Source of the DNA: Cryptomeria japonica
Taxonomy: Eukaryota; Streptophyta; Pinopsida; Cupressales; Cupressaceae
Direction of reading: 5' to 3'
Length of the DNA stretch: 64,000 nucleotides
NCBI RefSeq assembly: GCF_030272615.1
Contig: NC_081412.1
Coordinates: forward strand, 104,336,796 to 104,400,795
Below are positions 24,148 through 35,789 of this stretch, one piece after another; position 1 is the first letter of the stretch; each line of letters opens with the position of its first letter. Made by a program: the position numbers and the translations under genes. The notes below the pieces were generated by a model. That model searched no databases. It saw nothing but the letters and a program-made list of their open reading frames with translations, and was not told the DNA's origin.

Positions 24148-25084
24148 TAGGAGTATTGCTTGCACAACATAATGTGGAAGGAAAAGAATGTGTTGTCTAC
24201 TACATCTCTCAAACACTAGTAGGATATGAACTCAATTACACACCTATTGAGTGAGATTTCTTAGCAGTTATCTTGGTGGCAACTAAATTAAGACACTATC
24301 TTTTAACACACAAAATATAACTTATTGCCAAGATATATCCACTCAAGTACCTACTCAGCAAGGCAACATTGACAAGTCACTTGGCCAAATGGGTTATGAT
24401 CTTGAGCGAATTTGATATTGGGTATGTGGACCGCAAAGCTATCAAGGGACATGTTATTGCAGATTAGTTGGCTGATGCACCACTCAAAGGTGACCATCCT
24501 CTTATTTCCAACTTTCAGGATGAGGAAATTTTCATGATCACAGCTACACAATCCTGGAAGCTATATTTTGATGGCTCAGGGGCAAGTATTCTTTTTATCA
24601 TGCCTCAAGGTGATAGTATCCAGAAGTCATATAGACTCACTTTCCCATGCACAAATAATATAGCAGAATATGACACCTTGATCACATGACTTAGATTGGC
24701 CATGCAATGTAATCTAAAAGAGCTACAAGTACATGGAGATTCCTAGTTGGTCATCTGACAAGTCACTGATAAATACCAAACAAAGGATGATAAGCTCATG
24801 CCATACAAAAGGATGATGGATAGTTTCAAAGAATCACTTAAAACTATCACATTTGAGCAAATACCAAGAGATCAGAATCGAGATACAATCGCATCTATCT
24901 TGGATCTTCCACAAAATTTGACACTCTATGAGTTCTTGATGGAATGGCTTTGGATCCCCGCTTATGATATCCCTGAATCTAAAATGATATGCCGCCTTAT
25001 TGATTCTGACTCCCCATGGTACAATGAGTTTTTCAGTTACCTACATGACCACACACTTCCCCCTAACCAATCAAACAACCAATG
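24148..25084 (+). pseudogene. Gypsy E RNase H and second archaeal-type RNase H
   Basis: The block begins with the tail of the first RNase H (LGVLLAQHNVEGKE, VVYYISQTLVGYELNYTPIE, KYLLSKATLTSHLAKWVMIL). After a short spacer comes a second RNase H: WKLYFDGSGAS (first Asp) near 24560, NNIAEYDTLIT (Glu) near 24655, HGDS (Asp) near 24735 and PRDQN (Asp) near 24865, all four acidic positions visible. Dual RNase H of this kind defines the Tat lineage. Part of the Gly-rich region after the first Asp is missing, and stops interrupt at several points. Confidence 0.8.
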
Positions 25085-25172
25085 AACAACCTTTATCTGC
25101 CAAAGCGCTAGATACACCATCATTTTCGAAACCCTATATAGATGAAGTCTTGATGGTACTCTCCTTAGATGT

Positions 25173-26260
25173 TTGGAACAAGATCAGATAACAAAATCCT
25201 TGGAAGAGGTACATGAAGAAATTTGTGGGACTCTCTCAAGCGGTCCTTCACTAACAAATAAAATCATGCGAGACAGATACAATTGGCCCTCCATGGATAA
25301 GGACTCCTATTATTTTTTCAAAAAGTATAAGAAGTGCCAAGTACACGAGGATTTGATAGATGCACTAGAACACGAACTTCAACCCTTAGCAACACCATGG
25401 CCCTTTTGTTAATGGGGCCTCGACCTTGTGGGTAAGATTCATCCATCCTCATCCAGTGGTCATAAATTCATCATCACTACCAAGAAGTACATTACCAAGT
25501 GGATCAAATTCGTTTCACTCACCCTTGTCACCGACAAGCAGATAGATTAATTCATCCTCAATTACATCATCTACCGGTATGGTGTTCCCATGTCCATCAT
25601 CACAGATAACATGCTTCCCTTCAAAAATCAGGATGTCCAAGAACTCTGTGAGAAATTTCATATCCAACACTGCTTTTCCACCCCATATTACCCATAATGC
25701 AATGGTCAAGCAGAAGCCTCCAACAAGAATATCCTCAAGATCCTAAAGAAAATAGTCAATGATGCTGGCCGTGATTGGTAGATTCATCTGAATCCCACAC
25801 TATGGGCATATCAAACTAGCATTTGAACCCCTATAGGTGCAACCCCTTACTCTTTGGTTTATGGAGAAAAAACTATTCTACCTATTGAGGTTGAATTATC
25901 ATCCCTATGGGTATCCTTGCACAACCTGATCAATGATGAAGAGTATAGATTTTTACGTCTTCAAGACAAAATTGCTTGATGAGAAGTGACAAGCTGCCTA
26001 CAACCACCTCAAAGTATATCAACAACATATGAGTAGAAGCTACAATGATAGGGTCAAGCCTCAAACATTTTAGGTAGTCAGTCTTGTTCTCAGTGAGAAT
26101 CCATGCAATTAACCAGATCGAGAACACTAAGGTAAATTTGAATCCAATTGGTTGGGTCCATATGTCATCACTGCAATCTTCAAGTCTGGGGTATATCAGT
26201 TAGCAGCTTCAGAAGGATAATCACAGGCAGATCCAATCGATAACATGCATCTCAAAAGGT
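25173..26260 (+). pseudogene. Gypsy E integrase
   Basis: The zinc domain reads EVHEEICGTLSSGP followed by KKYKKCQVH; one His and one Cys of the HHCC set appear to be substituted. The catalytic core follows with GLDLVGKI (first Asp), SIITDNMLPF (second Asp) and NGQAEASNKN (Glu). Beyond 25890 the C-terminal domain is fragmented by stops and frame changes but still shows LVGSICHH-like and QLAASEG-like tail segments to about 26260. No chromodomain was seen, as expected for Tat. Confidence 0.8.
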
Positions 26261-26327
26261 TTCATACATAAGCTTTGCAGAGCATTAGGCTCATCAAATA
26301 TAAAAAAAAATATAAAAAAAATTCAAA

Positions 26328-26810
26328 TGGGTGAAAACCACTTCTGTAGCACCTTGGATAGTTATAGTGGTGAAAACCTGAAAAACAGGTGCCATTTGTA
26401 AAGATCTTGGCTCCATTGTCTATTAGATTTGTTGCGATCCCACCATATCCTTTTTCCACTCATCCATCTCAGCCATCAGAACATCAAAAAACACAAATGA
26501 ACTCAAAAAACCTTAAGATGCATACTAAGAGAGATATAAAACAAACAATGAAAAGCATACACAAATGAAAGAGAAAAAGAAGACTCCCTAAGATTCTCAT
26601 AGATGTTCCTCCCTTTCTCTTCTCCTCTCCAAGATCCAAATGGGTGAAAACAACTTCCGTAGCACCTTGGATAAGTACAGTGGTGAAAACTTGGCAAATA
26701 GGCATCGTTTGTAAAGAGCTTGGCTCCATTGTTTATTAGATTCATTGCAATCCCACCATATCCTTTTTGCACTCATCTATCTCAACCATCAGAACAACAA
26801 AAAAGTTTAA
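26328..26810. repeat. Direct duplication flanking an inverted LTR fragment
   Basis: Two copies of about 165 bp (26328-26490 and 26634-26800), both starting CAAATGGGTGAAAAC and ending near CCATCAGAACA, flank about 145 bp. Those 145 bp, read on the minus strand, match 47815-47985 of LTR G (for example CATTTGTGTATGCTTTTCAT). The junctions share CAAATGGGTGA and AACACAAATGAACTC with the flanks. The short ORFs here arise from the repeat. Confidence 0.8.
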
Positions 26811-26819
26811 AATCCTCGA

Positions 26820-28985
26820 CACACCTAGCATAGTCACTATCCTTGGTTATCTGAAAAAGTTGTTCACATCATGGATTGTTACTGATCTACAATTAGGGTT
26901 ATCACCTCACATATCATCCATTTGTACCACCACTTAGCTGAGGGAAACCTGTTCTTGTTTATATGATGGAAGTGAATCTTTAATTTACCAAGTTTTTAAT
27001 TCAAATATTTTGAAATAAACCAAAAACATTCATAAAACCAACAAAATCCCAGAACATTCATAAAAACCAACAAAATCCCAAAACATTCATAAAACCAACA
27101 AAATCCTAAAAACATTCATAAAATAAAAAACACATCAAAAACATTTGAAAAATCTTCAAAATCAATCCAAAACATTGTAGATAAACATTTATTTCCTTAT
27201 ACATATAACATCACACTAACTTGAAAACAAACACAAGAAGCTCAACTATCAATCAAACATAAAACATACACTTGAGCGACAAAAAACAAAATCAACTGTC
27301 TTAAACAAGGATATATATTTCCTTTTAAAACAAAACATGATTGCATATATCTTTTGGAAAGAAAATTATGTTTGAATAATTGGCATTTGGTCATTTTGAT
27401 ATATATATTTTTTATTAAGTTCCTATGCTACTCGAGGATACCCACAAGTGGTTAGAGCGGTTGTGATGATTCTTAATATCTTTTTGTTTTCTGTTTATGG
27501 ATCAGACCAATGAAGTTTTGATACATGTGCTAATGGTTTCTATACTTACTAAGTTAACAAATTCCTATGCATAAAAAAATTAAAAAAAAAATAAATTGCA
27601 AAAAGGGATCCTTGTTGACTTGATTTAAAACAACATATACCTCAACCATCTGCATATAAATCAAAATGGAGGGTCACTTTCCTTGTTTGTGATGTTTGTT
27701 TACAGGTGACACTTTTTGACCTTGGTCTCGAATACCTCAGCCAAGCTCAGTACTACCATGCTTAATTATGAAAACATAGCACTTGTCAATATTTAATCCA
27801 TGGATTGCTCCATCTCACCTATTTATATTGCATTCCACCCATTCATTTCAATATTTTGTATGCATGCATACGCAAGGAATATGGTTGCTATGAGAAAGCT
27901 ATGTGTAAAAGACTATCCCTAAAATCATGACAAAGTACTCTGACATCTATCACACCTCATTTATACACATTTCACATCTTTCATTCATATAGTTTTGCAT
28001 CTCATATTTATACATACTTAGGTTGCCTTATGCCTTAACATATAAAATCAGATTAACATTTTTTTTCATCATCAAATTTTCAATGCATTTTTAGGTGCAT
28101 TAACATTTTCATATCATTATTAGTAGTATTGTTATCATCACATTTGAATGAATTCTCATTTTTTAATCTTGCATTAAGTTGCATATCGTTATCATTTTAT
28201 CATTAGTTACATCACATTTCATTCATGACTATTTTTTTCATCAATCAATCTGTTGTTCTCAAATTCTGATTCCCCTTAAAAACCCTTATAATAAAATAAT
28301 AAACTCTATCTACAGAAGAGAAATCAAAGAGAAGGAAACTTCAGAGCAACATATGACAAGGTTTTATAACCTTCTACACTTCGAACTTATCCAAAGTTTA
28401 GGCAGGTATATCTTAGGTGAATTCTTTCACACTTTTAAACAAAATCCACAGTAACCATTGTCCAAAAAACCAGTGGATCTTATCGCCTCAAAATTATCTG
28501 AAAACAAAGAAATAAAACTTATGTTCATATTCAGTATCGACCTACAAGATATGTAAATGATAACCACAAATAGATACCAGTGCCTTATCCAGGCCACAAA
28601 GTCATCTATGTTCAAACAATAATCTCACAATTAAACATCTCCATTCATCCCATCACTCCAACTTCTATAAAACCCTATATATGCCTGACATACATAAGAA
28701 TTTACCCTCATCACAACTAGATAGCATTCATCAAATTCAAAGTCTCCCACAAGGAATTTATTGATAGAAATGATTCCTGCATATTTAATTCCCCTCCTAA
28801 AGAGAAAAGCTAAGAAACACATCTATTTAAGATTGCCTTACAATCCATATTCAAATGAATAACCCTAGATTACTCAAATTGAAAACAACAAATATTTGCA
28901 AGCACACTTGAAGACAACACAGATTCTAGGCTCAAAGTTGATGGTCTGTGTATTGATATTTAATTCAAAAAATATTACAAGACAC
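26820..28985. other. AT-rich non-coding 3' region
   Basis: No gene is recognised. The region holds A/T runs, a minisatellite (27023-27130) and a TATA-like TATAAAACCCTATATA at 28666-28681. The minus strand between 29165 and 28940 resembles a 3' UTR of F (TTGTAATATTTTTTGAATT). A weak plus-strand reading near 28300-28500 (SEQHMTRFYNLLHFELI) could be a decayed coding fragment of unknown origin. The E 3' LTR may lie here but could not be delimited. Confidence 0.35.
27023..27130. repeat. 29-30 bp minisatellite
   Basis: Almost four units of AACATTCATAAAACCAACAA plus AATCCCAA occur in tandem, the last unit truncated. The units differ by single substitutions and A-run length. Confidence 0.85.
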
Positions 28986-29165
28986 TTAAATGTTCTCCAT
29001 AAGACTTAAAGAAAGCTCAGATAAATTTCTGCATCATTTTCTTACAATTACTTGCGAGAGTTTTTTAGAAGTCCTGGTATCCATTTATAATGGCATGGAT
29101 GCATACAAGCTTTGGACCTTTCAAAAGAAAGTTTGTTACAAACAACCGTCTTTTCCAGGAAGTGG

Positions 29166-32100
29166 TTACAAGTCCTTTTCAGCATTTGTGGCTTCCTCTG
29201 CTTGTTGTTCAGTTGCAACCTCTTCTAACTTCTCTACATCCAGCACTATGTACTTTCTTGTCCACTCCTGGTATACATCGTTAGCAGGCCACAAGAAGTT
29301 AATCACTTTTCCCTTCATCTTGGCTAATCTTTTCCAAGAGTTCCTCATTTTGTTGACCTCTGAATTTAGAAAACCATAGTGTGATTTGATTTTCTCTATC
29401 TCCTCAATTATTTTGACAAATAGGGAAGTATCAGCTGTATTAATAATTCCTTTTATTCTTAATGATAGGTTGGCTTCTAATTTATTAAGCCATATTTGTT
29501 TGTCCTTCAATTGAGTTGGACTGGCAAAACCCCTTGGGAGTAATTCAAATACTTGATCAGTGTACTCTTTCTTGTACAAATTGATCTTTCTATATGCATT
29601 ATCTACTCCTTCTGCTAACTTTGCTAGATCCTTTGTTATGTCACAAGTGGATTTGATAATGGGGTCAACCCCTGCCTCATCATAAGATACACAAATAAGT
29701 TCTAGATCCTGCTCTCTGGGTTTCCACTTGTCAAAAATAGGCATTAGAATAGCCTTGTCTCCATTGAGCTCATTCCACATGTCCAAAATTTTTCTCATGT
29801 TGTACATTAATGAGGACCCTATGGTATCAGCAAAACTCAAAATTGTAGCCCTCACTCTCTCTTCATATTTCTTTGCAAATAGGGCTTGGGCTTGTTTTAG
29901 CTTCTCCAATTTATGGGGAGTGATCTCAATTGATTGGGAACTAGAAGGTGCTCGAGATAGTGGGAATTCAATGATGGGGCTAGTAGGTGGAGGCCAAGTA
30001 GGAGAAGAGCGATCATCAATGTTGAGGACTCACCTTGATGGTATTGCCCTGCCAACTAGCTTTTCAACTTGGCAATGATGCTATCTTTACCCATTACCTC
30101 CTCCTTGGCATTTTTGTAAGCTTTTAAAACTGTCTCCAACTTAGCTTGGAGATTTGCCTTTTCCTTTGCTTCTTTCTCTGCCATTGCAACACTAAACTTT
30201 GCAGTCTCTAGGACTATGCTAGCAGCCTCCACCACCCTAGTGCTTTGTACTCTTTTCACTATCATAACTCCAAGGTAGCTTAACCTTGGGGTGTCCTTTT
30301 TCTTTCTATTTTCATCTCTTTTCAGGGACCACATGACCAGGGCAACATTATCCTTGCTGAAGGTGACTCCCTCCATAGGCTTGGTCTCCTTCCTTAGTGC
30401 CTCTAAAACCAAGGCATCTACTATATCCCATTCAGGGAGAATGAGTACACTAGCCTTTCCTACCATGTCTCTTCCTTGCTTAGGAGTGATGGTCTTGAAC
30501 TCAGTGACCATTTCTTTCTTTATTTCTTCCTCCATCACAACTAGATCCTTGTGGGGCTGCTCACTCTTCCTCTTCTCACATCTAGCATTAAACTGATCAA
30601 TATTTTATTTAATATCAGGATCCAGCTCCTGGCCTTTGAACTCATTAGTGGTTATGTTCATCTCAGCATTAAGGGGCTCTCCCAACATTCCCTCTTCTAC
30701 TTCATCATAGGTGTAGGCTATCTCCCCAAGACTGCCTAATTGTAACAGTTACTTAGTTGCTACCTATTCATCTCCTATATGAATAGGGGATTGAGATGGG
30801 GAATACAAGGGCTCATCAGATTGCACTTCCTTTCCCACCCTTTTCTTCTTTGGGGAGTACTGAATGTCAATGACATCTTGTATTTTCCTCTTCCCTCTTG
30901 AAGTAGAAGGCTCCCCTATTGTTGGCACTAGCACACTGTATTTGGACTTCTTATGTAGCACATAATCACTTGGAGGGATTGCCTTGGCAGATGTGGACCT
31001 AGTTAAAACTAATATTGCCTTCTTAGGGTTATTTTTAATCACTGCCTCCCTCTTCTCTTTCAAAGTCTGCATTACATCTTCAAAACAAAGAATTAAGAAT
31101 TTTGCCTTTTCTTCAAAGGGGTGGAAACTGGACAAAGGGTCATAGCTGGTGTCAAATAGGTGCACAAAATCTAGGGCCTTCTTGTAGGCCACCCACTTTT
31201 CTTTCCTTATCTCTTTCTCATCCAAATCGAACTCATTTCTGATGAGGTCTTCAAGGAATTGGAATTGGTGAGGTCTGCCTCTGCATACTGCCCTTTTTCT
31301 GAACATGCCATTGAAGAAATCTTCAGGGTTGGCACACCTTGATACTATAGTTGATAAATGGTAGGGTTGAAGGAAATATTCAAAGCACTTCCAACCCCCT
31401 TTAGTTATTACAAACTAACGTGCTATAGTTATTGTAGGGAAAATGGTCCCTTTACCTCTACCTGTTAGCTCTACCTCTTGCACACTTCTAATCTGCTTGA
31501 GGACTTCTGCAATTCCTATTTTTAGTGGGACCTGATATGGTAACAAAAATGGAGTGCCTCTGAAACCATACACTCTAAAAACTGTGGAAACAGGGTATAA
31601 GTACATATCACCCCAATTGTGGACAATTTTGATATCTTCAACAAACTCCTTTGGCCTAAGGAACTCCAAAAGAGCTTTAGGGACTCTTGGGTTCTCTGAG
31701 CATAAAAGAGTCTTGATCATGGATGCAAAGCACTTATCAAACCTCAAGTAGATAGCATCTTCTTTGTCCCATGACAACATTGTGCTCCATAACTGAACTG
31801 GCATCTTCTCTCCATCCTTTTCTTTCACTAGATCCATTCCATTTGCAAAGTAATCACCACCCTTGCATAGAAATAGGTGCATGAGGAGGGAGTACCATCC
31901 AAAAGGCCTATCCACTTTTCCATTCTTTATCCCTATCAAGCCTTCATGGATGACATCAATAATATAGGGGGCATAATCAAATGTCACAACCAGAGAAGGA
32001 TTTAAAATTTGAGCAATCATTATCATGTAACAAGTTGACATGTTTGCTTCAACATCCCCTCCAAAAATTTGGCAGAGTGACCAGTATATTCCCTTGGCTC

Positions 32101-32728
32101 TAAGAGTGAACAGATTTAAGGAGAAAGGCTCCATGGTATTAGGTCCAACAATAGTTAATCTACCTACTTTAACAAAGAATTCTTTAAGAGGCCCATTCCT
32201 AAGACGATTCCTCTATGCATTGTAAACCTGAGCCAATGATTTAAAATTGATGGGATCCAAGTAATTGGACACTTCACTGAGCCCAAATACATTTCTGAAC
32301 ACCTCATCATTTATTTCAATGAGGGTTTTTCCATTTATGTCCCTAACACTCTTTGTAATGGGGTCATAGGTGTGTACAATCTGAGTTAGGAGATCCACAT
32401 CCATGAACACTCCAGGGACCACCAATTTTCCTACATCCAACTCCCAAATACTGTTCATTGGGGCTAGGGAGTGTCTCATATTGAATCCGACCTTGAATAA
32501 ACCCAACCCAGACAACCATGTCTACGGGTCTCTCAGCCAATCGCCTTTGTCATACAATCCTTCTCTTATTCTCAGGCGAGGAGCTTTTAGCACCAACTCT
32601 TTAACCTTAGCTACCATGTTAGTTGACATGGTTAACTGTTCCAGGAAATCATCACAGATTGCCCTCTCATGGTAATTAACTTTCCCTGAGAACTCCCTTT
32701 TAGGTGCCATCTCAATAATACTATGCAA
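29166..32728 (-). pseudogene. Unrecognised long ORF F (about 1,190 codons)
   Basis: Reading from ATG 32728 or, more likely, 32710 (MAPKREFSGKVNYHERAICD), one frame runs to about 30056 with only five stops. After one frameshift it continues to TAA at 29166. The N-terminal half is globular (INGKTLIEINDEVFRNVFGL, RPFGWYSLLMHLFLCKGGDY, FDKCFASMIKTLLC). A basic patch SPKKKRVGKEV near 30840 resembles a nuclear signal. The C-terminal third is Lys/Glu-rich and coiled-coil-like (29909-29166). No enzyme motif is visible and I do not recognise the family. The architecture (globular part, basic patch, coiled coil) parallels B-family ORF2. It is antisense to gypsy E, like the antisense extra ORFs reported in some Tat elements. 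Confidence 0.6.
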
Positions 32729-32755
32729 GTAACTTAATTACTAAGCACAACAATT

Positions 32756-33019
32756 CTATAACATAACAAAACCCCAATTCAAACAAGCTGTCAAGTAATT
32801 GTTAAGCAAAAATACAAGAAAACCTATTCTTGGCTTGAAGAAATCTGCTCTGCACCTGCCTTTTTGCAATAACTCTTTGAAATGATGCCTACATTCAACT
32901 GATGTGAGACCATATACGGTAATCGGACTCTTAACTATGACATTGATACCGCATGCTTTGGTCATCCCTTCAGAATTGAATTCATGGAAGAATTCAAAAA
33001 TTTGGCTCCAATGGGTCAT
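32756..33019 (-). pseudogene. Possible upstream exon or short ORF preceding F
   Basis: Starting at ATG 33019 (MTHWSQIFEFFHEFNSEG), 87 codons stay open, with plausible protein composition (SPITVYGLTSVECRHHFKEL). It lies just upstream of F on the same strand, and in-frame stops separate it from the F start. It could be an upstream exon, an overlapping leader ORF or chance. No family is recognised. Confidence 0.3.
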
Positions 33020-33039
33020 AACATGTCTATGTATTTTCT

Positions 33040-34540
33040 TTTCGCTCTTTCAACATTTCGCAGAGCATAACAACCTTGCATGTTCATCTAGCAAAGTCAC
33101 ACCAACCGCTAGATCAAATAAAACTTGCACTGCCTTTACCCTTTTACCTTTCCTCATCCGGCAACAGGCTAGAAATCCTTTTGCTATTTTGCAGACGGTA
33201 GCCAACACGCACTTTAACCCAGTGAAGTTGTGCTAGCCATTCGATCAAATGGAACTTGATCGGTCTTTATCTCTGCTTGATCTCATTGCATTAGTGTTGG
33301 GCCCTACCTCCTTTTCACCACTTCATGGGCTTTAACCCTCGAACACTTTTCTTTCATGAAGTTGTGTGAACCATTAGATCAAGCTCAAATCACCTAGTCT
33401 TTAACTCTAACCAGGACTGTCAACTTCACTAATTAACCATGCTTCATCTTAACAGCTAGCGGTTTTCACCATTTCACAGAGGTTAAGCCATGGGCATCAT
33501 TGGGGCATGAAACAATGAAAGCTATTGGATCAACCTCAAGATGGATACCTTTTAACAACCTTTGAACCTTTTAAGTGAGCCCTTTATTTGGAAATCACTT
33601 ACCCTACTTGTTCTCTGGTTAACAAATGCCACATGGTAGTCGACCATTAGCTCTGGAAGCTCCTTCGGGTTCAGTTCTGAGTCAACCACGTGTCTTACTT
33701 CACTATTCCCACATAACTATCGGTTACACCTATGCGGGCCCTCAACTACCCTTTAGAACAATGTGGCATTTGACACATCACTATCAAATCCTACGAAATG
33801 CACTAGCTATCATGCCACGTCATGCCTTCATGTGATTTCCACCTGTCTTTCACCATTTCGCAAACATTAATCTTCATTTAGCTTGTGGCCATGAAACCAT
33901 GAGAACCGTTGGATCAAAACAAAGTTGATCGAATTTTAACTTCATGTCTTGCCTATCCTTTGGGCCCACCAGCCTTTTCACCACTTCGCGGGCTTTAATT
34001 CACTAGCATCTTACCTTTGCGAATCCACGCGAGCTGTCAAATCTCAAGAACCTGCTCGTTATTTATCCCTTTTATGACAACCTTGCCCAGGCCTATTGCG
34101 AACCACCAACTGAGCACCTCATCACTTCTCTTTCATCGCTAGCTGGACCTACCATTTTCACTGCCACCTTTAGCAAGACCCACCACCTTTTCGCTACTTT
34201 ATGATTAATAAACCGCAAGCATCTCCTAGCTGCAAATCAACGCTAGCCTTTGATCTCTTTCAAACCTAATCGCCTTTTAGCCTAGGGAGAATTCCTCATT
34301 GTTGGGTCCCGCCAAACCTTTTTGCTACTTCGCCATAGGTAACTTGCATGCTTATTTCGGTTGCGAATCAACGCGAGCTGTTGGATTCAAAATGAGATGG
34401 AGTCTTGTTAAGATAGCTTCCAGTGCACCCAGTTAGGTCCGCTTATGCCTTTTGCTACTTCACAGAGGCTAACACACTAGCAACTTCGCCCGATGAAATA
34501 GAGAAAGTCATAGATTTATCTAAGAGTTGCGTGATACTTA
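33040..34540. repeat. Degenerate region of reiterated motifs
   Basis: At least seven variants of ACCGTTGGATCAA (for example near 33097, 33373, 33523 and 33903) and several of TTTTCACCACTTCGCGGGC (near 33315, 33973, 34205 and 34445) recur at irregular spacings, several of about 130-150 bp. It is more GC-rich than its surroundings. No convincing ORF is present. It could be an old, decayed tandem repeat or the upstream region of F. Confidence 0.5.
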
Positions 34541-34561
34541 CGAGGCCCAACAAACATTAGG

Positions 34562-35368
34562 AAAAGGCATATGCACACTCCAATGAGACATTGAAGTTGA
34601 TTGAAGGTTTTTTCATTGATGGAAACCTTACAATCTTATGACAATAGCAAGGCATGACACCGGGAAGGTATTACACTACACTGGCACTAGCAAGATCAAA
34701 CTCTACACCGGCACTCAGACCATCGGCACCGGCACAGAAAAAGGAAGCATACCGACACAAAGGCCGACAGGATTTTTGATATATTATATTTTGTTTATTA
34801 TTGTAAGAACTTTGTAAGCTGACTTGGCATGTTGTAAAATGACTCTCATATATAAGAGAGATCATTGTAGACATTTTATAGGTATGGAAAAAAATTAGGA
34901 AGCAGACCTATTATGCGAAATATAGGTTAAAGGGTATATGTAAAGAACAGAGCAGAAACCGGTACTGAATCTGGCATTGAAGATGCTATTGTAAAGCAGC
35001 ACAAGACATTGGATTTGCATAATCCACATTGTAAGTCAGTGAGACTTCCCATTGAGCACTGAGCTCTAGGCACTTGGCCTTCCTACATGTGCAAGCCCCC
35101 TATTGTAAGTAATATTCCCTTATTGGCTAGTAAGTGAATATTGTGGGTCACAAATCCCACCGAGGTTTTTCCCACACTGGGTTTCCTCATTAAAATCTTG
35201 TGTTATGGTGTGTTTCTTATGTGGTTATTTTTATTTTTGTTTATTGCATTATTTCTTGCATACCGATACACTGTTATAATATGTTCTGCATCTTTTAAGT
35301 CAAGAAATTCAATTAACTGGTTAGATACTGATTCACCCCCCCTCTCAGTATCTGTGGGAATCCTGATA
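34562..35368 (+). repeat. Solo LTR of the B family
   Basis: This 807-bp stretch matches the B2/B3 type LTR from GGCATATGCACACTCCAATG to CTCTCAGTATCTGTGGGAAT. The outermost four bases at each side (expected TGTT and AACA) have changed, and the 5-bp flanks (TTAGG and ATCAT) do not match, so no target duplication can be seen. No internal B sequence adjoins it. Confidence 0.85.
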
Positions 35369-35370
35369 AT

Positions 35371-35595
35371 CATCCATACATCATAAAAACATCTATCTAT
35401 AATATTGCATCCATGAAATCATAAATACTCTCATTATCATCATATCGTCCAGTCATCATAAAAATATCCATCTATAATCCTGCATCCATAAAATCATAAA
35501 GACTCTCATCATCATCATATCATTCATACATCATAAAAACATCCATCTATAATCCTTCATCCATAAGAACATAAAGTACATCATCATCATCATAC
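35371..35595. repeat. 75-bp minisatellite
   Basis: Three units start at 35371, 35446 and 35521, an exact 75-bp period, each containing CATCATAAAAACATCCATCT and ATCATCATATC. The array begins two bases after the solo LTR. A looser CATCAT-rich tail extends to about 35690. Confidence 0.88.
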
Positions 35596-35789
35596 ATCAT
35601 GCACATCACTTATCACACATCCACAAAAGAATCATCATAAAAAGTATCATACACAACAAAACCTACACATCATAATCATCGCCATCATACAAAAATGCAT
35701 ACTCAGAGTAAAATGATGTCCAAAAATATCAGCTACCCAAGAGCCATACAAATATAATGTATATAAATATATATCAATACAAATGCATA

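Larger units (their letters stand above)
4965..26270 (+). mobile_element. Ty3/gypsy Tat-type retrotransposon E, split by nested insertions
   Basis: Four blocks (4965-5779, 12374-16648, 24143-26270 and an unresolved 3' tail) read as one gypsy element once B1 and copia C are excised; the target duplications TGATG and GACAT mark the joins. The order is gag, protease, G-patch-like region, reverse transcriptase, RNase H, a second archaeal-type RNase H and integrase. The dual RNase H is the hallmark of the Tat lineage of plant gypsy elements. The 5' LTR is outside the window or lost, and the 3' LTR could not be placed. Every domain carries stops or frameshifts. Confidence 0.8.

Noticed and set aside
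5158-26260. Functional gypsy genes
   Set aside because: Stops and frameshifts in nearly every domain and two large insertions rule out function.
28666-28681. TATA-like sequence as promoter of a gene or E LTR
   Set aside because: No LTR edges, transcript or downstream ORF support it; kept only as a note in the AT-rich region.
29728-30596. Plus-strand ORFs over F
   Set aside because: The minus-strand F reading is far longer and has protein-like composition; these are shadows.
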